DNA of 14,676 bases from the NCBI GenBank assembly GCA_944387755.1, contig CALXGC010000096.1, positions 1 to 14,676 on the forward strand. Reading direction: 5' to 3'. How positions within the stretch are numbered: position 1 is the stretch's first letter; each line of letters begins with the position of its first letter. The notes beneath the pieces were generated by a model that was given only the letters and a program-made list of their open reading frames with translations, did not search any database and was not told the origin of the DNA. Shown here piece by piece: positions 6,461 to 12,482 of the stretch. A program made the position numbers and the translations under genes. Origin of the DNA: an uncultured Oscillospiraceae bacterium. GTDB taxonomy: Bacteria; Bacillota_A; Clostridia; Oscillospirales; Oscillospiraceae.

Positions 6461-7404
6461 TATCCGTTGTTCTGACCGCTCTGATAGATGCGCAGGGCCA
6501 TAATCAGGCAGGCCTGCCGCTGCGCGGAGTCCTGAGGGCCGAAGCGCCCGTCGGTATAGCCGGAGAGGATGCCCGCCTCTGTAAGAAAGGCGGCGCTGGC
6601 CTGGGCCCAGGGGGAGACCTGGCCGCTGTCGGAGAAGGCGAGGGGGCCGGCGGCCGTGACGTTCATCCCCAGGGCGCGGCACACGGCGGTGAGCATGACG
6701 GCGGCCTGTTCCCGCGTGAGCAGCTGCTCCGGGCCGAAGGACGTGTCCGACAGGCCGGCGACAAAGCCCATGGAGTAGGCCTTCAGCACCTCGCGGTCGG
6801 AGGTGTCGGAGAAGGGGGACTGGGACGGGGCGGTCAGCGTCTCTCCGCTGGCGGCCTCATACAGCTTCACCGCAAGGGCGGCGAACTGGAGGCGGGTGAT
6901 GGGCTCCCGCAGGTCCTGGCCCTGGAGGTGGCCGGGCATCAGTCCGTCGGCGATGGCCTGGTTGACCAGGTTGAGGGCCCACTCGTCCACCGGTTCCCCG
7001 GTGACGGAGGTTGGCTGGCAGTCGCTGGGAGCCTTTACCCAGAGGCCGGAGCTCTCCGCCTGTTCCCCGTCCGGCTGGCTGGGGAGGAGGCGGTAGAGGT
7101 AGGTCCCGTCCGGGACCGTCCACTCCCTCCGCCCGGACAGCAGGGAGGTCAGCGACCAGAGGCCGGCGTCCACCTGATAGGCGTAGACCTCCACCAGAAA
7201 GGCGTTCTCTTCGCTGTTTTGAATGCGGGTGCCGGCGGGGACCAGATATGCGGAGAAGTCCTCCTCGCCGGAGATGGAGACGGGCTCTGTGCCCAGGGGC
7301 TGCTGGGAGAGGGTGAAGCTTTGCAGTTGGACGGCTGAGGCTCCCACAGCCAGCGCTCCGCACAGCAGGGCGGCGGCGAGGAGCCGGGCGATGGCTTGTT
7401 TCAT
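6460..7404 (-). CDS. Secreted S-layer-homology (SLH) domain protein
   Basis: A 314-residue exported protein. Residues 1-24 form a Sec signal peptide (KQAIAR, hydrophobic core, cleavage likely after GASA). Residues 25-130 are a domain I do not recognise, rich in beta-forming stretches such as AFLVEVYAYQV and GTYLYRLLP. Three SLH repeats follow at about 141-187, 198-246 and 257-308; the second and third keep the FSD opening and the L/GYTDGRFGP-like core, and the first is divergent. SLH repeats bind pyruvylated secondary cell-wall polymer, so the protein should sit on the wall with its N-terminal domain exposed. The ATG has GGAAAGGA upstream. It has its own promoter at 7487-7515 and is convergent with the popT-like gene. 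Its role at the surface is unknown. Confidence 0.88.
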   Translation of the reverse strand: MKQAIARLLAAALLCGALAVGASAVQLQSFTLSQQPLGTEPVSISGEEDFSAYLVPAGTRIQNSEENAFLVEVYAYQVDAGLWSLTSLLSGRREWTVPDGTYLYRLLPSQPDGEQAESSGLWVKAPSDCQPTSVTGEPVDEWALNLVNQAIADGLMPGHLQGQDLREPITRLQFAALAVKLYEAASGETLTAPSQSPFSDTSDREVLKAYSMGFVAGLSDTSFGPEQLLTREQAAVMLTAVCRALGMNVTAAGPLAFSDSGQVSPWAQASAAFLTEAGILSGYTDGRFGPQDSAQRQACLIMALRIYQSGQNNG

Positions 7405-7486
7405 AGCAGATTCCTTTCCAACAAAAATCCATGGAGTAAACTGGGAAAGCGGCCTGAGAGAGGACGCTTCTCAAAAAATCAGCTCT

Positions 7487-7515
7487 ATTTTAACGGATAA
7501 AACCGGAAATAACAA
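7487..7515 (-). promoter_or_regulatory. Promoter of the SLH-protein gene
   Basis: On the minus strand, TTGTTA (7510-7515) and TAAAAT (7487-7492) are spaced by 17 bp in an AT-rich island. The start would fall near 7480, giving a leader of about 75 nt. Confidence 0.7.
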
Positions 7516-7523
7516 GCGTTAAA

Positions 7524-7540
7524 TTATGAATAAATCATAA
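7524..7540. promoter_or_regulatory. Perfect inverted repeat upstream of both SLH gene and rimI (possible operator)
   Basis: TTATGA and TCATAA flank the 5-bp spacer ATAAA, giving a perfect 6-bp dyad in an AT-rich patch. It lies 9 bp upstream of the SLH-gene -35 box and 38 bp upstream of rimI. It may be a protein-binding site. It is too AT-rich and short to be a strong terminator. Confidence 0.35.
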
Positions 7541-7578
7541 AAAATCCCGGCTGTTCCGGCCGGAGGAGGGAGAACAGA

Positions 7579-8046
7579 ATGGAATACAACATTGTCCCGA
7601 TGGACCGCAGCCATGTGCCGCAGATTGCGGCGCTGGAACGGGAGTGCTTTTCCGCCCCCTGGAGCGAGGCCATGCTCACCGAGGTCCTCTTTGACCCCCA
7701 GGCCAGCTTTATTGTGGCGGAGGCGGAGGACGGCGGCGTGCTGGGCTACGCGGGCCTGCAGGTGGTGCTGGACGAGGGGTACATCGACAACGTCGCGGTG
7801 GAGCCCGCCGCCCGCCGCCACGGCGTGGCGGACGAGCTGCTGGGCGTCTTCTGCCGCTTCGCGGCGGAAAATCTGGCCTTTCTCACCCTGGAGGTGCGGG
7901 CCTCCAACGCCCCCGCCATCGCCCTCTACCGCAAGCACGGCTTTGAGGAGGCGGGGCGGCGCAAAAATTACTACACCGGCCCCGTGGAGGACGCGCTGAT
8001 TATGACCCGGTATTTTCCACGGGCAAATATGAGCAAAACAAACTAA
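7579..8046 (+). CDS. rimI: Ribosomal protein S18-alanine N-acetyltransferase (GNAT family)
   Basis: RimI transfers acetyl from acetyl-CoA to the N-terminal alanine of ribosomal protein S18. The 155-residue length is typical. The RimI-specific ECFSAPWSEAML is at 22-33. VEPAARRHGVADELL (75-89) forms the acetyl-CoA pyrophosphate loop (RRHGVA). LEVRASNAPAIALYRKHGF (104-122) is the GNAT motif with Glu105 and Tyr117 spaced as the catalytic pair in Salmonella RimI. GGAGGAGGG lies before the ATG. Unlike many Firmicutes, tsaB/tsaE are not directly upstream here, because the neighbouring SLH gene runs the other way, and tsaD is 4.4 kb downstream beyond an inserted module. A terminator follows at 8063, so rimI is a single-gene unit. 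I found no convincing promoter for it. Confidence 0.93.
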   Translation: MEYNIVPMDRSHVPQIAALERECFSAPWSEAMLTEVLFDPQASFIVAEAEDGGVLGYAGLQVVLDEGYIDNVAVEPAARRHGVADELLGVFCRFAAENLAFLTLEVRASNAPAIALYRKHGFEEAGRRKNYYTGPVEDALIMTRYFPRANMSKTN

Positions 8047-8062
8047 AAACTTTATTTTTAAG

Positions 8063-8099
8063 CCGTTTCTTTCGCTGAAAATTGAGAAACGGTTTCTTT
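8063..8099 (+). terminator. Intrinsic terminator after rimI
   Basis: CCGTTTCT (8063-8070) pairs with AGAAACGG (8085-8092) around a 14-nt loop and is followed by TTTCTTT. It insulates rimI from the strong promoter at 8143. Confidence 0.75.
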
Positions 8100-8142
8100 A
8101 TGCCGTGAAAAGAAGAAAAATATTCAAAAATATAAAAACTCG

Positions 8143-8160
8143 TTGACAAATATTCGACAA
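8143..8160. promoter_or_regulatory. Imperfect palindrome overlapping the -35 box (possible RpiR-type operator)
   Basis: TTGACAAATATTCGACAA is an 18-bp dyad with two mismatched pairs (TTGWCRAAT / ATTYGWCAA). A bound repressor would cover the -35 box and most of the spacer. The RpiR-family regulator encoded at 11613 is the obvious candidate. This is inference. Confidence 0.4.
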
Positions 8161-8171
8161 TAAATTACAAT
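8143..8171 (+). promoter_or_regulatory. Strong sigma-A promoter of the RraA-transporter-aminotransferase module
   Basis: Consensus TTGACA (8143-8148) and near-consensus TACAAT (8166-8171) have an ideal 17-bp spacer, behind an AT-rich upstream stretch (8104-8140) that could act as an UP element. It is the best promoter in the window. Confidence 0.85.
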
Positions 8172-8222
8172 GGTTCCAGTTCCAAATACATGGAGCGGAC
8201 AAGAAAGGAGAGCGTGTGCTGT

Positions 8223-8921
8223 ATGTCAATTGGAAACCGCATTTTTCTGAAGCGGCCCATGCCCAGCCAGGAGCTGCTGGACGGCTTCGCCGGACTGCCG
8301 GCCGCCAACATCGCGGACACCATGGGACGCTCCTGCGCCATGAATCCGCGCATCCGTCTGATGAGCGGATTTCAGGGCGTCATGGTGGGTCCGGCGCTGA
8401 CGGTGAAGGCGCGGGCGGGGGATAACCTGTTCCTGCACCAGGCGCTGGATATGTCCCAGCCGGGGGACATCATTGTTGTCTCCAACGACGAGGACCGGAC
8501 CCGCTCCCTGATGGGAGAGATCATGTTTACCTACGCCAAGTACCAGCGAAAGCTGGGCGGACTGGTGCTGGACGGCCCCATTCGGGACGTGGACGCAGTT
8601 CGGGCCATGGACCTGCCGGTCTATGCCACCGGCTCCACGCCGGGCGGACCTCATAAGGAGGGGCCGGGGGAGATCAACGTCCCCATTGCCTGCGGCGGAA
8701 TCAGCGTCAACCCCGGCGACATCATTGTGGCGGACTGCGACGGCATTATCGTCATTCCCCTGAAGGACGCTCCCGCGGTGCTGGAGGCGGCCAGGAAGTT
8801 CCATGAGCAGGACGCCGCCAAGGTGGAGGCCGCCAGGAACGGCACCTCCAACCGGGCCTGGGTGAAAAAGACGCTGGAGGCGAAAAACGCCGAGTTTTTG
8901 GACCGCAGCTACTTCGATTAA
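8223..8921 (+). CDS. RraA-like / 4-hydroxy-4-methyl-2-oxoglutarate aldolase family protein
   Basis: The RraA-like fold includes class II pyruvate aldolases that split 4-hydroxy-4-methyl-2-oxoglutarate and related 4-hydroxy-2-oxoacids, and that decarboxylate oxaloacetate. The protein has 232 residues. Motifs in order are AANIADTMGR (27-36), GPALTVKARAGDN (56-68), the metal and substrate loop LVLDGPIRDVDAVR (114-127, Arg121-Asp122), PVYATGSTPGGP (132-143) and GGISVNPGDIIVADCDGIIVIP (158-179). Arg-Asp is retained, which argues for an aldolase or decarboxylase rather than the RNase E regulator RraA. ATG at 8223 is chosen (AAAGGAG 12 nt upstream, slightly long); GTG at 8214 is an alternative, and an ATG at 8190 has no ribosome binding site. 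It is first in the module with the transporter and aminotransferase. Confidence 0.85.
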   Translation: MSIGNRIFLKRPMPSQELLDGFAGLPAANIADTMGRSCAMNPRIRLMSGFQGVMVGPALTVKARAGDNLFLHQALDMSQPGDIIVVSNDEDRTRSLMGEIMFTYAKYQRKLGGLVLDGPIRDVDAVRAMDLPVYATGSTPGGPHKEGPGEINVPIACGGISVNPGDIIVADCDGIIVIPLKDAPAVLEAARKFHEQDAAKVEAARNGTSNRAWVKKTLEAKNAEFLDRSYFD

Positions 8922-8965
8922 ACAGGCAATTTCCCGTTCACAGGCGCGCAGAAGCGCTTTTCCCG

Positions 8966-8982
8966 CCCCTCTGTCAGAGGGG
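8966..8982. repeat. Short hairpin between the RraA-like and transporter genes
   Basis: CCCCTCT / AGAGGGG with a GTC loop forms a perfect 7-bp stem, followed by the palindrome GAATATTC. No U-run follows, so it probably does not terminate. It may shield the 3' end of the upstream message and set different levels for the two genes. Confidence 0.4.
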
Positions 8983-9009
8983 GAATATTCGATGATGAGG
9001 TGAACGAAG

Positions 9010-10245
9010 ATGATGACCTATCTGTTCGGAAAAAAATACCTGCCCCACCGTTCCATGATCGCGCTGGTGCTGGGCATTGTGGCCGGCCTGCTGTTCTATG
9101 ACTTCTCCATCTGGGTGGAGCCCTTCGGCACGGCCTTCATGAACCTGATTAAGATGCTGATTGTCCCCGTGGTGTTCTTCAGCCTGTCCAGCGGCATCGC
9201 CGCCATCGGCGATGTGAACAAGCTCAAGCGCATCGGCTTGAAGGTCCTGGTGGTCTATGTGGTCATGACGGTGTGCGCCTGCCTGATCGGCATCGGCGTG
9301 GTCCACATTTTCAACCCCGGCGTGGGCTTTGACACCAGCGGCCTGACGGCCTTCGACGCCTCCGAGGCGACGACTCCCTCCTTCACCGCCTTCCTGATGG
9401 ACATGATTCCCACCAACATTGTGGCGGCTATGGCGGATCAGGACATTATGAAGATGGTGTTCTTCACCGTGATTCTGGGTATTGCCCTGGTTCTGCTGGG
9501 TGAAAAGGCCCAGCTGGTGACGGACTTCTTTTCTCAGGGCGCCACCATGACCTATAAGATGCTGGACATCGTGATGCTCTACTCCCCCATCGGCATCTTC
9601 GCCCTGATGGCCAACGTGACGGCGGTCTACGGCCCCCAGCTCTTCGGCAATCTGGCCAAGTTTGTGGCCACCGACTGGACGGGCTGCCTGATTATCTGGC
9701 TCTCCTACAGCCTGATTACCAAGGCGTACACCCACATCAGCTACCGTGGCCTGTGCAAGGAGATGATCCCGGTCTGGGTCAACACCGTCACCACCAACTC
9801 CAGCTCCGGCACCATCCCCATCACCATGGAGACCACCCGCCGGCTCCAGCTGCCCAACAGCATCTGCTCCTTCTCCATCCCTCTGGGCGCCACCATCAAC
9901 CTGTCCGGCGCGGCGCTCTATAAGACCATTCTGGCCTTCTTCGTGGCCCAGATCTACGGCCTGACCCTGACCCCCGCCCAGATTGCTATGGTAATCACCA
10001 TCTCCACCCTGATGTCCATCGCGGCCCCCGGCATCCCCGGCGGCGGCATCATCACCGGCGCCATCTTCCTGGAGCTGCTGGGCCTGCCCATGGACCTGAT
10101 GGGCCCCATCTCCGGCATGTACCGGCTGATTGATATGTCCCACACCACGGTGAACGTGTCCGGCGACGTGCTGGGCACCATGCTGGTGGCCAAGAGCGAG
10201 AAGCTCTGGACCGGCGAGGACTACAACAAGACCATGAAGGCCTGA
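9010..10245 (+). CDS. SLC1-family (DAACS) cation-coupled carboxylate/amino-acid symporter with altered binding-site residues
   Basis: A 411-residue membrane symporter of the GltPh/DctA/GltP fold. HP1 carries NTVTTNSSSGTIPITME (258-274) with the serine-rich tip. TM7 carries PLGATINLSGAALY (291-304). HP2 carries APGIPGGGIITGAIF (339-353). TM8 carries YRLIDMSHTTVNVSGDVLGT (371-390). Compared with GltPh, TM7 reads NLSGA instead of NMDGT, so the sodium ligand Asp312 is Ser299. In TM8, Arg397, which holds the side-chain carboxylate, is His378, and Asp390 is Tyr371; Asp394, Asn401 and Asp405 equivalents remain. So it is probably not an ordinary aspartate/glutamate carrier. AGGTGA precedes the ATG. 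It sits 88 bp after the RraA-like gene and 31 bp before the aminotransferase gene. The substrate is unknown. Confidence 0.9.
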   Translation: MMTYLFGKKYLPHRSMIALVLGIVAGLLFYDFSIWVEPFGTAFMNLIKMLIVPVVFFSLSSGIAAIGDVNKLKRIGLKVLVVYVVMTVCACLIGIGVVHIFNPGVGFDTSGLTAFDASEATTPSFTAFLMDMIPTNIVAAMADQDIMKMVFFTVILGIALVLLGEKAQLVTDFFSQGATMTYKMLDIVMLYSPIGIFALMANVTAVYGPQLFGNLAKFVATDWTGCLIIWLSYSLITKAYTHISYRGLCKEMIPVWVNTVTTNSSSGTIPITMETTRRLQLPNSICSFSIPLGATINLSGAALYKTILAFFVAQIYGLTLTPAQIAMVITISTLMSIAAPGIPGGGIITGAIFLELLGLPMDLMGPISGMYRLIDMSHTTVNVSGDVLGTMLVAKSEKLWTGEDYNKTMKA

Positions 10246-10276
10246 TTGCGGCCAATCAAATAAGGAGGAATCTTCT

Positions 10277-11473
10277 ATGGCGACGACGCTTGCAGAGCGC
10301 ATGAGCAAATTCAGCGGTTCCCCCACCTCCGCCCTGATTGCCAAGGTGGCGGAGCTGAAGCGGCAGGGAAAGGACATCATCTCCCTGAACGTGGGCGAGC
10401 CCGACTTCGGTACCCCGGACTACATCAAGGTGGCCGGCATGAAGGCCATCGCGGACAACTTCACCAAGTACACCCCCGGAAACGGCATTCTGGAGCTGCG
10501 GCAGGAGATTGTCAAAAAGCTGCAGCGGGACAACGGCATTACCTACGGCCTCAATGAAGTGACCACCGCCGTGGGCGCCAAGCAGGCCATTGCCAGCACC
10601 ATGATGGTGATCGCCGGCCCCGGCGACGAGGTGCTCCTTCCCATCCCCTGCTGGGTCAGCTACACCGAGATGATCCGCCTGGCGGGCGCCACGCCGGTGT
10701 TCGTCCCCGTCCGGGAGGACAACTATGAGCTGGACCTGGACGCCATTGAGAAGGCCATCACCCCCAGAACCAAGGCCATCATTATCTGCACCCCCAACAA
10801 CCCCACCGGCGCGGTGTACAGCGAGGAGAGCCTGCGGAAGCTGGCGGCGCTGGCGGTGGAGCACGATTTCTTCATCGTGGCCGACGAGATCTATGAGAAG
10901 CTGATCTACGACGGGGCGAAGCACTTCAGCGTGGCCTCCATCTCCCCGGAGGTGAAGGCGCGCACCGTGACGGTCAACGGCTTCTCCAAGGCCTATGCCA
11001 TGACGGGCTGGAGAATCGGCTATGCGGCCGCCCGTCCCGACGTCATCAAGGGCATTATGGCGGTGCAGAGCCAGACCACCTCGGCCACCAGCGCCATCTC
11101 TCAGAAGGCGGCTGTGGCGGCCCTCCAGGGCTCTCAGCACGACATGGAGGTCATGGTGGCGGAGTTCAAACGCCGCAAGGACTATGTGGTGGCCCGGCTG
11201 AACAGCATTCCCGGCATTGTCTGTCCGGACGCCAAAGGCGCCTTCTACGTCTACCCGGACGTGCAGGCCTGCCTGGGCAAATCCTTCGGGGACCGGAAGA
11301 TTGATACGGCGGTGGAGCTGTGCCAGTACCTGCTGGACGAGGCCCTCATCTCCACCGTGCCCGGCGAGGCCTATAACGTGCCCGGCAAGATTCGCATCTC
11401 CTACTCCAACTCCATGGAGAACCTGGAGAAGGCTCTGGACCGCCTGGAGAAGGCCCTGGCCGCTCTGAACTGA
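10277..11473 (+). CDS. Pyridoxal-phosphate aminotransferase, class I (aspartate aminotransferase-like)
   Basis: A cytosolic fold-type I PLP enzyme of 398 residues that moves an amino group between an amino acid and a 2-oxo acid. Visible motifs are SLNVGEPDFGTP (36-47) near the N-terminus, YTPGNGILELR (65-75), CTPNNPTGAVY (171-181, Asn175), VADEIYEKLIYDG (201-213, Asp203 and Tyr206) and NGFSKAYAMTGWRIGY (234-249), with Lys238 as the PLP lysine. KIRISYSNS near the end supplies the arginine that binds the alpha-carboxylate. It is most like subgroup I-gamma aspartate aminotransferases, but these vary widely in specificity. AAGGAGGAA precedes the ATG. It is third in the module and ends before the hairpin at 11496. 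The encoded partners suggest it makes a 2-oxo acid for the RraA-like enzyme. Confidence 0.92.
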   Translation: MATTLAERMSKFSGSPTSALIAKVAELKRQGKDIISLNVGEPDFGTPDYIKVAGMKAIADNFTKYTPGNGILELRQEIVKKLQRDNGITYGLNEVTTAVGAKQAIASTMMVIAGPGDEVLLPIPCWVSYTEMIRLAGATPVFVPVREDNYELDLDAIEKAITPRTKAIIICTPNNPTGAVYSEESLRKLAALAVEHDFFIVADEIYEKLIYDGAKHFSVASISPEVKARTVTVNGFSKAYAMTGWRIGYAAARPDVIKGIMAVQSQTTSATSAISQKAAVAALQGSQHDMEVMVAEFKRRKDYVVARLNSIPGIVCPDAKGAFYVYPDVQACLGKSFGDRKIDTAVELCQYLLDEALISTVPGEAYNVPGKIRISYSNSMENLEKALDRLEKALAALN

Positions 11474-11495
11474 AAACAGGCTCGGCTTTGCGAGA

Positions 11496-11530
11496 GACGG
11501 GCGGCGTACACAGTGCGCCGCCCGTCTTAA
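11496..11530 (+). terminator. Probable terminator after the aminotransferase gene
   Basis: GACGGGCGGCG (11496-11506) and CGCCGCCCGTC (11516-11526) form a perfect 11-bp stem with a 9-nt loop, extendable by A-T. Only a weak T tail follows (TTAACGGTTTT), so termination may be partial. It lies directly upstream of the regulator's own promoter. Confidence 0.6.
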
Positions 11531-11546
11531 CGGTTTTGAAACAAGA

Positions 11547-11575
11547 TTGACCGCTTTCGGGTTCTGTGGTATCCT
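11547..11575 (+). promoter_or_regulatory. Promoter of the RpiR-family regulator gene
   Basis: TTGACC (11547-11552) and TATCCT (11570-11575) are spaced by 17 bp, just after the GC-rich hairpin. The start would fall near 11582, giving a leader of about 30 nt. Confidence 0.7.
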
Positions 11576-11612
11576 CTCACATATAACGATGCGGAACGGA
11601 AAGGAAGCCACT

Positions 11613-12470
11613 ATGGAAGACTTGACGCAGAAAATTCAGGGTATGTCTCTGACCAAAACAGACGCGGAAATTGCAGAGTATATTCTGGCCCATTTGAATA
11701 CCATCGGATTTCAGACCTCCACCACCCTGGCGGAGTCCATCGGGGTCAGCGATACCTCGGTGATTCGCTTCATCCGCAAGCTGGGCTTCAAGGGCTATGC
11801 GGACTTCCGCAGCGAGATGAACTCCCGCGCGGCCCAGCAGATTGACCAGAGCCAGCGGGACCTGTCGCCGGGTGAGAAATATATCCAGAGCCAGGAGCGG
11901 ATCAACCAGGACAGCCTGCTGGGGGACGTGGTGAGCTATACCATGGAGAACCTGCGCAGGAGCTATGAGCAGCTGGACTGGGCCACGGTGAACCAGGTGG
12001 TGGACATCCTCCTCAACAGCGACCGGAAGTATATCGCCGGCTTCCGGGGGACGGCCTGCTGCGCCCGGTATATGGCAAGCAAGCTGCTGTTTCTGGCCCC
12101 CCATGTGGTGCCGGTGCTCCACGCCGACGCCACGGCGGTGGAGAGCGTGCTGGATATCACAGAACAGGACTGCCTGTTTTTGTACAGCTTCCCCCGCTAT
12201 TCAGAGATTAACCGGACGCTGATGGAAATCGCCCGCGGCAACGGCGCCAAGGTAATTTTGATGACGGACCGGCGGACCAGCCCCCTGGCCAGCCGGGCGG
12301 ACGTGGTGCTGATTGCCCAGGTGGCCGGCCTGGGCTTTACCAACTCCTATGTGGCCCCGCTGAGCCTGTCGGAGGTCATTCTTCTGGCCGTCAGCGGCCG
12401 TCAGGATGTGACCCGCACCGAGCGGTTCAACCGGATTGACCGCTTTATGGAGCAGGAAAAGCTGTACTGA
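11613..12470 (+). CDS. RpiR/MurR-family transcriptional regulator (HTH + SIS domains)
   Basis: A 285-residue DNA-binding regulator. Residues 1-75 form the HTH_6 domain, with TLAESIGVSDTSVIRFIRKLGF (38-59) as the helix-turn-helix and recognition helix, followed by KGYADFRSEM. Residues about 125-255 form a SIS domain, normally the sensor for a phosphorylated sugar or other small metabolite; GFRGTACCARYMASKLLF and FSFPRYSE-like segments are in the expected places. The ATG at 11613 is chosen because GGAAAGGAAG precedes it; an open frame from 11547 would start inside the promoter. Its place after the RraA-transporter-aminotransferase genes suggests that it controls them. The gene ends 12 bp before tsaD with no terminator, so tsaD probably shares its transcript. 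Confidence 0.92.
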   Translation: MEDLTQKIQGMSLTKTDAEIAEYILAHLNTIGFQTSTTLAESIGVSDTSVIRFIRKLGFKGYADFRSEMNSRAAQQIDQSQRDLSPGEKYIQSQERINQDSLLGDVVSYTMENLRRSYEQLDWATVNQVVDILLNSDRKYIAGFRGTACCARYMASKLLFLAPHVVPVLHADATAVESVLDITEQDCLFLYSFPRYSEINRTLMEIARGNGAKVILMTDRRTSPLASRADVVLIAQVAGLGFTNSYVAPLSLSEVILLAVSGRQDVTRTERFNRIDRFMEQEKLY

Positions 12471-12482
12471 GGGGGGAGACGC

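Noticed and set aside
8190..8222. ATG at 8190 as the start of the RraA-like gene
   Set aside because: It has no ribosome binding site, and the AAAGGAG at 8204-8210 would then lie inside the coding region. The extra residues do not look like the family N-terminus.
8974..10380. A 468-codon open frame on the minus strand opposite the transporter gene
   Set aside because: It is rich in His, Gln, Gly and Val from reading GC-rich codons backwards. It has no recognisable domain, and the plus strand carries a clear SLC1 protein.
10256..11611. A 451-codon open frame on the minus strand opposite the aminotransferase gene
   Set aside because: Same low-complexity antisense composition, with no family motif. 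The plus-strand PLP enzyme has all its catalytic motifs.
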